In this document: piece after piece, positions 27,219-36,855 of the stretch
Layout: the number at the start of each line of letters is the position of its first letter
Position numbering within the stretch: position 1 is the first letter of the stretch
Assembly (NCBI GenBank): GCA_903851415.1
Contig: CAINOE010000209.1
Coordinates: 16,528-80,527 of the forward strand
DNA from: an uncultured Rhodopila sp.
Lineage (GTDB): Bacteria; Pseudomonadota; Alphaproteobacteria; Acetobacterales; Acetobacteraceae
Direction: 5' to 3'
Length of the DNA: 64,000 nucleotides
Position numbers and translations under genes: made by a program
Notes under the pieces: model-generated
Told to the model about the DNA's origin: nothing
What the model saw: the letters and a program-made list of their open reading frames with translations, nothing else
Database searches by the model: none

Positions 27219-30200
27219 GCGCGAATCTGTTCGATCTGCTCGGTATCGCCCGCTCCCCGGGCGACCGGGCGACCCCCGCCGCGGCGAAATGGCCGGCCGG
27301 TCTGGCGTCGCTGACGTCCGGCATCAATGCCTCGAGCGACACCCTGACGCTGGTCAACACCCTCAACGCTGGCACCAGCTTCACCAACATCCGCCCGGGG
27401 GTGGATGCCAGGGCGCAATTCGGCAGCGGAGCCGCCGGGCAACTTTCGATCGCCGCCGACATGGCGATTGCCGGCGCCCCGGCCACCACCGCGCCGATGT
27501 ACCTGCATGCGCTGCCCGATCTCGGCATTCAGCTCCAGGTGACCGATCCGCTGCATCCCGCCCGCGTCTACGCCGCTGTCGATGGCCGCGGCTTCGAGGT
27601 GATCATCGATCGCCTGCCGGTCACGCTGTTCCTGAAATCCGGTCTCGCCACGGCGCTGGCCGCGGCACCGGTCAGCGTCGGCACGTTCGACAGCACCGCG
27701 ATCGACAGCTTCGCCTACACGCTGGGCGACAGCACGGCGCAAGCACAGATCCAGTGCTTCGTCCGCCTGCACCTGACGACCGCGGGCGATCTGATTCTGG
27801 AACCCACGGTGCCGATCTCGTTCGGCCCGGTGCGCTGGATGGGCCTGCCGAGCAAGGCGGTTTACGACATCCAGATTCTTCCTTCGCCCAGCCGCACCGA
27901 GTATCTGGAATGGACCCATAACGACCCCGGGTCGTTCTTTTCCAATCCTCCGGCCAAGGGCGCGATCGGGTTCCGCAGTATCGACCTGGATTATTCGCAG
28001 CCGCCGCTGTCGGACCTGAAAGCCCGCCTGCAGGGCGGAGCGGTGAACGCCGACACGCTGGAAATCGTGCTGGAAGACGTCGTAGTCCCGGCCACCGTAC
28101 CGGGCCTGCCGATCCCGTCGCACGGCACATTCGGCTTCAGGCGCAAGATCACCAATCCCGGTGACATCCAGCAGGCCTACTCCTTCACCAACGCGCCGGT
28201 GCAGGTGCAGGTTTACAGTTCCAGCTCCCAGGGCGGCAACGGCGGCACCACCCTTACGCTGGAAGTCGACAACTTCTTCTTTCGGACCGGCGACGTGCAC
28301 GCCATCGACCCGGCCGACCTGCCGCAGGTCCAGTTCAGCACCGCGTTGATCTACCAATCCGGTACCGGACCGAAAATCGCTGCCACGACAGGCATCGACG
28401 ACGAATGGACCCTGTTCGCCGGCATCGCGCTCGATCCTTCCACCACGCCGGTCAAAATGACAATCGCCGATACCACCGTCGGCGTGGTCGGTTTGAAGTT
28501 CGGGGTCTCAATATCGCGAATCGCCGACCAGATGCAGTTCAAGGACAGCTTCGAGCTGCTGGGCGATCTGTTCGTGCAGGGCAAGACCCAGAGCCAGGGC
28601 AGCGGAGGCGCGTTTCAGATCACCTCCCTGACCGGCAAGCCGATGAGCATCGTGATGCGCGGCATCGGCTACAAGCTGGGCAACCCCGCGCTCAGCGGCC
28701 TCTCCATGCCGGACGGCATGCAACTGATCTTCGCCCGCCTGGTGCATGTGATCATCGAGGAAATGGGCTGGGTCGAGGAAACCAACGGCACCCCGTATTT
28801 CTCCTTCAGCGGCGGGGTCGTGATCGGCGGCGGCGGCGGCAACTCCCAGGCGCCGCAAGGCAATGCGCCGGACAATTCCGGCAACGGGTTCGGCATCCGC
28901 GTCCGCCGCCTGCGCTTCCGGCTAAACAGCGACAGTTCCCAGCCCTTCCTTAAGCTCGATGGCATTTTCCTCAAGCTGCATTATGGCCCGGTGGATGTCG
29001 AAGGCTTCGGCTACATCAGCGACTACACGGATAGCGGCTGGGACATCAAGGAATGGGGCTTCGGCGCCAAGGTGGCGCTCAGCGCCATCGCCATGCAGTT
29101 CTCGCTCTCGGCGATGTTCCTGAAGGGCAGCCGCAAGAACCTTTCGGATGCGACGCAGGACTTCAGCTACTTCCTCGCCGCGCTCGATCTCGGATTTCTG
29201 CCGGCGGGTCCGATCGGACTGTATGACATCCGGGCGCTGGTGGCCGACAACATGGCGCCCAACCTCGATTCCACCTTCCCGGATGGCGAAGGCATGGCGC
29301 TGCTGAAATGGCACCAGTCGCACGACAACGCGCTGACGATGCCGTCCAACCGCAACCTGGCGGACTGGCTCGCGCAGAAGGACGCGTTCGATTTCGGCGT
29401 CGGCTGCGGCTTCTCCCTCAATGGCTGCGGCGGCGCGGCCCACCTGTCGGTGTTCATCTTCTTCGAAAAGGCCCAGGCCAACACCGGTATTCTGATCGTC
29501 GGCGAGTTGTATATCCTGAAAAACCCGAAGCCGATCGCCTTCGTCGCCATCGAATATGATATCGACAAAGAAAAGTTCGGCGTCATGGTCGGCGTCGATC
29601 TGTCGCTCGGCGATTTCGCCTCCGGCGCGCTGCCAGGCTGGCTGAGCAATATCGCCCGGCTGACCGGCAATCTTTACTTCGGCAACCAGCCCTGGAGCTT
29701 CGCCATCGGCCAGCTCGCCGACCAAAGCACCTGGCTGTCGCTGATCATCAACTTCGACATCTGGCTCACCATCAAGTTTCAGCTTGGCGTGTGCGTGCAG
29801 ATCGTCGATGGCGGGCCGAAAGGCTTCGGCGTCGTCGTCACTTTGTCGGCCGGCGCCGACTGGGGCATTGGCGGCTTCACCCTCTGGGGCACCTTCGGCC
29901 TCATTATCGGCACCTGGAAAACCGGCTCCGACTCCAGCGGCATCGAGTTCTGGATCGGCCTCGGCTTCAAGATCAACCTGTTCTGGATCTTCAGCTTCGG
30001 CGCCGAGGCCAACTTCAAGATCACCTATCTCGGCAAGCATCCCTGGTACGTGACGCTGCACGCCGAAATCAAGATCGACACGCCCTGGTTCCTGCCTGAC
30101 GTCACAGTCTCATTCGACAAGACCTGGCAGGAACCGATGCCGTTCGATACGGCCTCGGTCACCCAGGGCCTGTCGCTGGCCAGCGCGATCGATCCCACGG

Positions 30201-33200
30201 CGCAAACAGGCACGCCGCTGCTGCTGCCCGGGCTTGCCGGCTCCTTGGGCGATGCCTCCTTTCTGTACACCTTCAACCAGATTACCGGCATCCAGGGCAT
30301 CCGCATCGCCGATACCCATGCACAGGACGTGCCGGTCGTTTCGGTGGACTCGACTATCGTGGTCGACTTCACGCAACCGGTTTCAAACGATACCTTGATC
30401 GCCACGACAACCTATTCCGCCGCCGGCGACGCCGGTGTGCAGACCGTGCAGGACCTGACCATCCGTTACGGTTTGCAATCCGTCTCGGTGCGCCGGGCGC
30501 CGCGCTTCGGCCCCACCGCCGGGGTCTGGACCGACCTGATCAAGGCCAGCGACACGACCTTCTCCGTCGGCGGCAGCGCGCCGCAGAGCCTCACGTTCGC
30601 CTGGGACACCGATCAGCGCGCCGACGGCCGCCTCGCGCCCAAACGTCTGCTGATCAACAGCGCGGCGCCGTACAGTTTTGCGACCTCCGCGCCGCAGAAC
30701 GATGAGGAGGCCGCGCGCAACGACGCCGACTACCCATGCTGCAACGGCAGCGACTCCCGCCGCCTGTACCCGAAGCCGCATGTGCTGCAATTCACCGGTT
30801 TGGCTATCGGCGCGCGGGTTCCCGCCACCGAACAATTTTCCGGCAAGAACGGCGCCTGGTGGCACTGGACGCTGTCACCGGCGCCGGCGGTCGTGCCGGG
30901 CGATCCCGTGTGGGCGGGATCGCATACCGCCCGCATCGTGCCGCGCGGTTCCGCACTGGCCGGCGTCGCCGACCTGCCCGAACCGGCCGCACTCGCGACT
31001 CTCGATCTGGCCTGGGACAACCTGCCCGGCACCCTGACGTTCGAGGCCTATGCCGGGCTCCAGCTTGCCGGCTCCAAGGTGGTCACACTGAACACCGCCG
31101 GCAGCACCAGCCTCAGCATAGACGCGACCCCTGGCAGCGGCATCACCCGGATTACGATCCGCTTCGAGATCAACGACGCCGCCTTCAACAGCACGCCGAC
31201 GATCGCCGGCAACTTCTTCTCGCCGGAAGCCGCCATCCGCATCCTTCAGTCCAGTTATATCACCCTGGCCGATACCCTGATCTACGCCGGCGCCACGCAG
31301 CGCTGCAAAAACGGCGCCCAGATCGGGCCGCCCGGTTCCGATGCCAGCGGCAAGCTCGCGTTCCTGCCGAACCACGATTACGAAGTCGTGGTCACCAACG
31401 TCGTGCAGGTCGGCAGCAAGGATCAGGGTCCGCGTCAAACCCCGCTCTCCGAGGCCCTGTATTTCCGCACCAAGGGACTGCCCGGGCTCAACGCCGTCCC
31501 CAATGTCGGCGACGACATCCGCCGCCACGTCGCCACCACCTATCCGCCCCGGCGCGCGATGCCGATCTACCGTCACGAGCCCTGCGTGCTGGCGTTCGAG
31601 AATTCGCTCAGCTCCGTGCTGCCCATCGACCGCACGCCGGCGCCCGGCAGCCCGCCGGAAAAAGCGCAGATGTTCCCGCTCGAACTGAACGTGGACCGGG
31701 TCGGCTCGATGAACGGGCTGCAACGCCTGACCGTGCCTTCGAACGACTGGATTTCCGCCCATCGCGTCAACCCCTACCCGCCCATCATCTGGCTGGCGGG
31801 CCTCGGCGGTTTCGCCAAATCCACCGTCCGCCACGCCGCCTCCGCCGATCCGCTGGTCCTGCGGTATGAGGCGGTGAAGGCCGCCCTGCCGTCGTGCGGC
31901 CCGCAAGACCCGTCTCACGCGAGCCAGGTCCTGCTGCACGAGCCCATTGGCCCGGACGGCTCCGCCGACACGTGGGAGGCGAGCACCGGCTATCGCGCGA
32001 CCGTCCGGCAGCAGGGTGGGCCATTCACCGAACGCTCCTCGTTCGACATCTACGATCTCGGCGCCTTCATCCGCCTTTCCGATGGCGCCGCCGCCCCGCT
32101 TTGGTCGGTCAACGCCCGGAACGCCCTGCAAGCCCCCGCCGCTGCCGGCGGCACGATGTTCTACGCCGGCTTCGGTGATGCCACCTGGGACCATCTACAG
32201 GTGCACACGCGGGTCGATCCCCGCCCGGCTCCGGCCGGTATCGCCGTGGGCATCACCGCGTCGGGCAGCCAGGTGCAACAGGCCATCATCGCGACGGTGG
32301 AGTCCGCCGGCGGCGCCTTCGCCGTCGTGCTGCGTGCCCGCTCCGGCGGCACGGTCACGGAACTGGCCCGCGCCACCGTTACGGTCACCGGCCCGGTCCT
32401 GCTCGATGTCACGGTGTTCGACGACGTGGTCCGTGCGGGTGTCGGCGACATCACGATCGACGCCGCGCGCGGCGCCATTCGCGAGGGCCTCGTCGCCCTG
32501 GCCGCCAGCGGCCCGGCAATCTTCTCCGGCGTCTCGGCGGGAGCCCTGAGTATCTACGCCTTCGAGTTCATCACCAGCCGGTTCGCCAGCTTCTCCGAGC
32601 ACCTGCAATCCTGGGACGGGACGCTTCCGGTCATGGCCACCGGGGCGTTCGGCGGCGTCCCCGCCACCGTGGCTTCCGTGCTCGCCGCCGACGCCGGTGC
32701 GATCCCGGGGCTGATGACGGCGGATGCCGATCCGCAGGCCCGTCAGGCGCTGTTCTCCAAAGTGGTGGGCGCCCTGGGCATCGGGTTGAGCAAGGCGCCT
32801 CGGGTGCTGATTGCGGCGCGCCTGACCGATGCGGCAGGCACTGCGGGCATCGTGCTGCAGTCTCCGGAGCCGCTCGCGCTCACGCAGGATGTCACGCTCA
32901 CCCTCACCCGCCACATCCGCACCTGGGTGTGGGACGTGCAGCCGCAACCGGTCCCGCCGCTGCCGATTCCTCGCCCGGTGCCGGTTCCCAGCCCGGGGCC
33001 GATTATCAGCCCGGTGCCGATGCCTGTTCCGCGCCCGCTGGTGGCGGCGACGCTGCCCTCAGTGGCAAGCATCGCCCGACTTGGCCTGATCGCCCCGGCC
33101 GTGACGACCGCTGCCGCAAATCTGGAGACCGCCGTCCCCACGCTGAGCTTCGCCAACGGCCAGGTTGCGGGCAGCGGTGTGCTACCCGGGGCCAGCGTCG

Positions 33201-33598
33201 TCCGCGCCATTGCCACACCGGCTGGCACGATGCTGGAGGTCTACAGCGCCCCCGGCGCCCAGCCGGGCGCCAGGCAAGAACTGCTCACCCTGCAACAGGC
33301 CGCCGCCCGCACCGATCTGGCCGCTGCCGCGCAACTGAAGCCCGGCGGAATCGGCGTCATCTCCGGCGGTCAGTATGGTTTTGGCCATTGGGTCGAGTCC
33401 GACATCAGCGTTCCGCTCATCCTGCTCAGCAGCGGCGACGAAACGGCGATCCTGATGTTTTCGCCAGGCGGCGCCGCGTGGCCTGCCGGTGCCTACACGC
33501 TGCACGCCGGACTCGACCGCGACCGGTGGTCCAATACCGGCGCCGCCGATGCGGAGCAGCATTATCACGATGCCACTACATTGGCTTTCACCTGGTAG
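27215..33598 (+). CDS. 2127-aa beta-rich giant protein, third gene of the operon
   Basis: I do not have a firm family name; it faintly recalls the giant DUF6603-type proteins, but this is from memory only. Residues about 430-980 consist of many short strands alternating polar and hydrophobic residues with Gly turns (FLKLHYGPVDVEGFGYISDY, AKVALSAIAMQFSLSAMFLK, FGLIIGTWKTGSDSSGIEFW), as in long beta-grooves, barrels or solenoids. A Gly-rich loop GGGGGN lies near 548. Residues 1000-1900 look like beta-sandwich modules. A Pro-rich spacer PRPVPVPSPGP near 1917 precedes a final small domain ending HYHDATTLAFTW. There is no signal peptide. It starts in an ATGA overlap with the phospholipase-D-like gene. 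A lipid-binding or surface-structural role would fit, but is speculation. Confidence 0.75.
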   Translation: MSANLFDLLGIARSPGDRATPAAAKWPAGLASLTSGINASSDTLTLVNTLNAGTSFTNIRPGVDARAQFGSGAAGQLSIAADMAIAGAPATTAPMYLHALPDLGIQLQVTDPLHPARVYAAVDGRGFEVIIDRLPVTLFLKSGLATALAAAPVSVGTFDSTAIDSFAYTLGDSTAQAQIQCFVRLHLTTAGDLILEPTVPISFGPVRWMGLPSKAVYDIQILPSPSRTEYLEWTHNDPGSFFSNPPAKGAIGFRSIDLDYSQPPLSDLKARLQGGAVNADTLEIVLEDVVVPATVPGLPIPSHGTFGFRRKITNPGDIQQAYSFTNAPVQVQVYSSSSQGGNGGTTLTLEVDNFFFRTGDVHAIDPADLPQVQFSTALIYQSGTGPKIAATTGIDDEWTLFAGIALDPSTTPVKMTIADTTVGVVGLKFGVSISRIADQMQFKDSFELLGDLFVQGKTQSQGSGGAFQITSLTGKPMSIVMRGIGYKLGNPALSGLSMPDGMQLIFARLVHVIIEEMGWVEETNGTPYFSFSGGVVIGGGGGNSQAPQGNAPDNSGNGFGIRVRRLRFRLNSDSSQPFLKLDGIFLKLHYGPVDVEGFGYISDYTDSGWDIKEWGFGAKVALSAIAMQFSLSAMFLKGSRKNLSDATQDFSYFLAALDLGFLPAGPIGLYDIRALVADNMAPNLDSTFPDGEGMALLKWHQSHDNALTMPSNRNLADWLAQKDAFDFGVGCGFSLNGCGGAAHLSVFIFFEKAQANTGILIVGELYILKNPKPIAFVAIEYDIDKEKFGVMVGVDLSLGDFASGALPGWLSNIARLTGNLYFGNQPWSFAIGQLADQSTWLSLIINFDIWLTIKFQLGVCVQIVDGGPKGFGVVVTLSAGADWGIGGFTLWGTFGLIIGTWKTGSDSSGIEFWIGLGFKINLFWIFSFGAEANFKITYLGKHPWYVTLHAEIKIDTPWFLPDVTVSFDKTWQEPMPFDTASVTQGLSLASAIDPTAQTGTPLLLPGLAGSLGDASFLYTFNQITGIQGIRIADTHAQDVPVVSVDSTIVVDFTQPVSNDTLIATTTYSAAGDAGVQTVQDLTIRYGLQSVSVRRAPRFGPTAGVWTDLIKASDTTFSVGGSAPQSLTFAWDTDQRADGRLAPKRLLINSAAPYSFATSAPQNDEEAARNDADYPCCNGSDSRRLYPKPHVLQFTGLAIGARVPATEQFSGKNGAWWHWTLSPAPAVVPGDPVWAGSHTARIVPRGSALAGVADLPEPAALATLDLAWDNLPGTLTFEAYAGLQLAGSKVVTLNTAGSTSLSIDATPGSGITRITIRFEINDAAFNSTPTIAGNFFSPEAAIRILQSSYITLADTLIYAGATQRCKNGAQIGPPGSDASGKLAFLPNHDYEVVVTNVVQVGSKDQGPRQTPLSEALYFRTKGLPGLNAVPNVGDDIRRHVATTYPPRRAMPIYRHEPCVLAFENSLSSVLPIDRTPAPGSPPEKAQMFPLELNVDRVGSMNGLQRLTVPSNDWISAHRVNPYPPIIWLAGLGGFAKSTVRHAASADPLVLRYEAVKAALPSCGPQDPSHASQVLLHEPIGPDGSADTWEASTGYRATVRQQGGPFTERSSFDIYDLGAFIRLSDGAAAPLWSVNARNALQAPAAAGGTMFYAGFGDATWDHLQVHTRVDPRPAPAGIAVGITASGSQVQQAIIATVESAGGAFAVVLRARSGGTVTELARATVTVTGPVLLDVTVFDDVVRAGVGDITIDAARGAIREGLVALAASGPAIFSGVSAGALSIYAFEFITSRFASFSEHLQSWDGTLPVMATGAFGGVPATVASVLAADAGAIPGLMTADADPQARQALFSKVVGALGIGLSKAPRVLIAARLTDAAGTAGIVLQSPEPLALTQDVTLTLTRHIRTWVWDVQPQPVPPLPIPRPVPVPSPGPIISPVPMPVPRPLVAATLPSVASIARLGLIAPAVTTAAANLETAVPTLSFANGQVAGSGVLPGASVVRAIATPAGTMLEVYSAPGAQPGARQELLTLQQAAARTDLAAAAQLKPGGIGVISGGQYGFGHWVESDISVPLILLSSGDETAILMFSPGGAAWPAGAYTLHAGLDRDRWSNTGAADAEQHYHDATTLAFTW

Positions 33599-33867
33599 GC
33601 TGCGGTGGCGTGCTGAGATCGGCGGGAGGCCGTTTGCCGCGGACTCCCTCCGTCACGGGCGCAATGAGCTTTGCGCGGCACAGTAAACCCGGGTCGTTTG
33701 CCTTGTCTCCGGGAAATTTTTCGACAAGATTCCGCCTGTCGTGTGAACTTGTTCACAGGTCTTGAGGCTACTTCGGTGGCATAGCAGTCCCGCATTCAAT
33801 GATCAGGCGCGTGATGGCGAATTTGGCACCCTGCCCGCCGTGACGCCGTAGATCGGGGGGATCGAGA
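33599..33867. promoter_or_regulatory. Intergenic region with a TGTGAAC-TT-GTTCACA palindrome
   Basis: Between the giant-protein operon and the membrane-protein gene. At 33742-33757 lies a perfect 7-bp inverted repeat with a 2-nt centre, the size and symmetry of a dimeric regulator operator (it resembles CRP/FNR- or GntR-type sites). It lies about 110 bp upstream of the ATG at 33868, so it could control the membrane-protein gene. No T-run follows, so it is unlikely to be a terminator. Confidence 0.4.
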
Positions 33868-34950
33868 ATGTTGGATAATGCAGTGGCCTCGGGCGATTCG
33901 CCCCGCCGCGACGCGGTTGTTGAGAAGCCGGATCCGGCCGGACAAAGCCCCGCCAACGCAAATGTGCCGCCGGCGCTTCCGCCCAAAGAATCTCATGTTG
34001 TATGCAATCTGCGGGTGGACGGACTCGATGAGCGCGGCAACACGGTAAAATACATCTACTCCTGTGACCAAGACTATGTCGTCTACTACAGCCGCCTTGA
34101 GCATCCATCTCCCGGAGCGGATGGCGCGGCGAAAGCTTCCACTGCCGGCGGGCGGCGGCGCAGGTTCTCCCCCGGGTCAACCGGCGACCTGCCGTATGAG
34201 AGTGAAGGCGTGCAGGCGCAGCTTTCATCCGACCCGGCCAAACGTCAGAAGCTGCGGAGTTTGCTGCTGCCACTCGGGACCGAACGGGCCAAACTGCAGG
34301 CGTTGCTGAGTGACTGGCCGCGTCGGCAGAGCTTTGACTCGTCGATCGCCACGGCGCTCCAGCTCGCTTTGGACGGCGACGGGAACGCCGAGTCCAAAGA
34401 CAATGCGCTACAGACACTGAAGGATGCCAAGGCAGCGATCCTGACCGAGCGCGAGATCGCCGGCAAGGCGCAGTATGTCCGGTTCACGCTGATCCTTGCC
34501 CTGGCCGGAATTTTGCTTTTGGTGGCTGCGCAGCACAATCTGTTCAAGGGCAGCGGCAATTTCTGGTTGGGTGCGCAGGCCGGATTGTTCGGCGCGGTCC
34601 TGTCGATTGCCATCGGCATCCGCAGGCGAACGGTCGCTCTGGATATCGGCGTCGCCGGCAACCTGTCCGACAGCGCGCTCCGGCTGTTCATCGGGGCGGT
34701 TTCCGGGGGCACGCTCGTATTGCTGTTTGCGACCGGACTGCTGCCGTCGCTGCACACGCTCAAAGGCGAGCAGGATGCGGTGCAAACGATGACATTCGCC
34801 TTGCTGCTGGGCATTATCGCCGGCTTTGTCGAGCAGTTGGTGCCAAGCCTGTTGGAGGAGCAGGCCCAGAAGTTCCGTAACGGCAACGAGAAGACCTCGG
34901 CGCCGGCAGCGGTGCCGTCAGCGGCGGCGGGCGGAAACAAGGCGCCTTGA
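33868..34950 (+). CDS. Hypothetical membrane protein with four C-terminal helices
   Basis: 360 aa. The first about 200 residues are soluble, beginning with a low-complexity Pro/Ala segment, then a small beta-rich part (VVCNLRVDGLD, IYSCDQDYVVYYS), a basic stretch GGRRRRF and a helical part. Four hydrophobic helices follow at about 212-229, 236-255, 273-297 and 312-332 (LILALAGILLLVAA, AGLFGAVLSIAIGI, GGTLVLLFATGLLPSL, LLLGIIAGFVEQLVPSL), ending in a polar Ala/Pro tail. No family recognised. ATG 33868 follows a GGGGGG site. It is co-directional with and 269 bp after the giant-protein operon, so it may be its membrane partner, but an independent role is equally possible. Confidence 0.65.
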   Translation: MLDNAVASGDSPRRDAVVEKPDPAGQSPANANVPPALPPKESHVVCNLRVDGLDERGNTVKYIYSCDQDYVVYYSRLEHPSPGADGAAKASTAGGRRRRFSPGSTGDLPYESEGVQAQLSSDPAKRQKLRSLLLPLGTERAKLQALLSDWPRRQSFDSSIATALQLALDGDGNAESKDNALQTLKDAKAAILTEREIAGKAQYVRFTLILALAGILLLVAAQHNLFKGSGNFWLGAQAGLFGAVLSIAIGIRRRTVALDIGVAGNLSDSALRLFIGAVSGGTLVLLFATGLLPSLHTLKGEQDAVQTMTFALLLGIIAGFVEQLVPSLLEEQAQKFRNGNEKTSAPAAVPSAAAGGNKAP

Positions 34951-35017
34951 AGCACGATCCGGGGGCCCGGACGGTCGCCATCGACCGCACCCCCGGATCC
35001 GCGCTAACACCCAAGGC

Positions 35018-36808
35018 ATGAACGCCACCGACCTCTACGCCCGGGTCCGCCAGACCGTCCTCGCCGCCCTGGCGGAAATCATCCCCGACCTCCCGGCGGA
35101 CATCGCCGCGCGTGTCGAGGTCACCCCCACCCGCGACCCCGCCCATGGCGACATGGCCACCAACGCCGCCATGGTTGCGTCCAAAGCCGCCCGGCAGCCG
35201 CCCGCCAGGATCGCCGCAGCCCTGGTCCAGCGTCTCGCCGCCGCCTCCGGGATCGCCGCGGCCGAAGCCGCCGGCCCCGGCTTCGTCAACCTCCGCCTCC
35301 ACCCGCAGACCTTCCGCGCCCTGCTGCCGGTCATCCTGGCCAACGGCGAAGCTTACGGGGACGCCACCGCCGGTGCCGGCACGAAGATCAACATCGAGTA
35401 TGTCTCCGCCAACCCCACCGGCCCGATGCATATCGGCCATTGCCGAGGCGCCGTCGTCGGCGACGCTCTCGCCAACCTGCTCACGAAGGCCGGCTACAGC
35501 GTCACCAAGGAGTACTACATCAACGACGCCGGCGCCCAGGTTGTCGCGCTCGCCTGGGCCGCCTACTGGCGCTACCTCCAGGCCATCGGCACGACGCTGA
35601 CCGAGGAAGACTTCGCCGCGGAAGTCCCCGGCGGCCTGCAATACAAAGGCGACTACCTCATCCCCGTCGGCGAAGCGCTGAAAGCCGCCTACGGGGCATC
35701 CCTCGCGACCGAAAGCAAAGGCATCGCCGCCCCGGAGATCTGGCTCGAGACGGTCAAGGACACCACCATCGGCGCCATGATGGCCGAGGTCCGCGAAGAC
35801 CTCCGCCTGCTCGGTGTCCGGCAGGACATTTTCACGTCTGAGCGCGCCCTGGTGGCCTCCGGCGCCGCCGACGCCGTCATCGCCAAACTGCAGGCCGATG
35901 GCCTGATCTACGAGGGCGTGCTGGAGCCGCCCAAGGGCAAGACGCCGGATGATTGGGAACCCCGCCCGCAAACCCTGTTCCGTTCCACCAATTTCGGCGA
36001 CGACGTCGATCGCCCGCTGCGCAAGTCGGACGGCAGCAACACCTACTTCGCCAACGACATCGCCTACCACGCCGACAAGATCGCCCGCGGCTACGATGAG
36101 CTGATCGACGTCCTCGGCGCCGATCACGGCGGCTACGTGCCGCGCATGAAGGCGGCGGTGAGGGCGCTGTCACACGATGCCGTGAAGTTCGACGCCGTGC
36201 TGTGCCAGATCGTGCACATCCTCAAGGGCGGGGTCCCGGTCAAAATGTCCAAGCGCGCCGGCAGCTACATCACCTTGCGCGACCTGCTGGAGGAAGTCGG
36301 CAAGGACGCTGTCCGCTTCACCATGCTGACCCGCAAGGCCGACGCGCAGATGGAGTTCGACCTTGACCAGGTGCTCGCCACCACACGTGAAAACCCCGTC
36401 TTCTACGTGCAGTACGCGCACGCCCGCTGCCGCTCCGTCCTGCGCGCCGCCGCCGAGATGTTCCCCGGCGCGCGGCTCGCCGACAGTGACCTCTCCACGA
36501 CGAACGTAGATACGCTGGACGGCGAGCCGGAGCTGACCCTGATCCGCCGCCTGGCACTCTGGCCGCGCACCGTAGAAAGCGCGGCTTTTGCGAGAGAACC
36601 GCACAGGATTGCATTTTTTCTCTATGACTTGGCGGCCGACTTTCATATGCTGTGGAACCGAGGCAAGGATGATGCGACGCTTCGATTCCTCCAGGTTGAC
36701 CAGCCTGCGGCGACGCGGGCGAGGCTCGCCCTGGTGGCGGCGGCGGCTGTCGTCATTCGATCCGGTCTCGCAGTGATGGGTGTCACTCCAGTGGAAGAAA
36801 TGCGCTGA
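35018..36808 (+). CDS. argS: Arginine--tRNA ligase
   Basis: 596-aa class I aminoacyl-tRNA synthetase that charges tRNA-Arg in the cytosol. It has the N-terminal ArgRS additional domain (residues 1-110), the HIGH signature NPTGPMHIGHCRG near 133, the KMSKS equivalent VKMSKRAG near 410, and a C-terminal DALR anticodon-binding domain ending with the typical RLALVAAAAVVIRSGLAVMGV. Length is normal for the family. I chose ATG 35018, from which the family-typical N-terminus begins. It opens the alphaproteobacterial housekeeping run and is followed 47 bp later by the SPOR protein. Confidence 0.97.
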   Translation: MNATDLYARVRQTVLAALAEIIPDLPADIAARVEVTPTRDPAHGDMATNAAMVASKAARQPPARIAAALVQRLAAASGIAAAEAAGPGFVNLRLHPQTFRALLPVILANGEAYGDATAGAGTKINIEYVSANPTGPMHIGHCRGAVVGDALANLLTKAGYSVTKEYYINDAGAQVVALAWAAYWRYLQAIGTTLTEEDFAAEVPGGLQYKGDYLIPVGEALKAAYGASLATESKGIAAPEIWLETVKDTTIGAMMAEVREDLRLLGVRQDIFTSERALVASGAADAVIAKLQADGLIYEGVLEPPKGKTPDDWEPRPQTLFRSTNFGDDVDRPLRKSDGSNTYFANDIAYHADKIARGYDELIDVLGADHGGYVPRMKAAVRALSHDAVKFDAVLCQIVHILKGGVPVKMSKRAGSYITLRDLLEEVGKDAVRFTMLTRKADAQMEFDLDQVLATTRENPVFYVQYAHARCRSVLRAAAEMFPGARLADSDLSTTNVDTLDGEPELTLIRRLALWPRTVESAAFAREPHRIAFFLYDLAADFHMLWNRGKDDATLRFLQVDQPAATRARLALVAAAAVVIRSGLAVMGVTPVEEMR

Positions 36809-36855
36809 CCGCCGGTCTTTCCGCCGGCGCGCGCCGAGCGGGAAAGAGCAAGACA

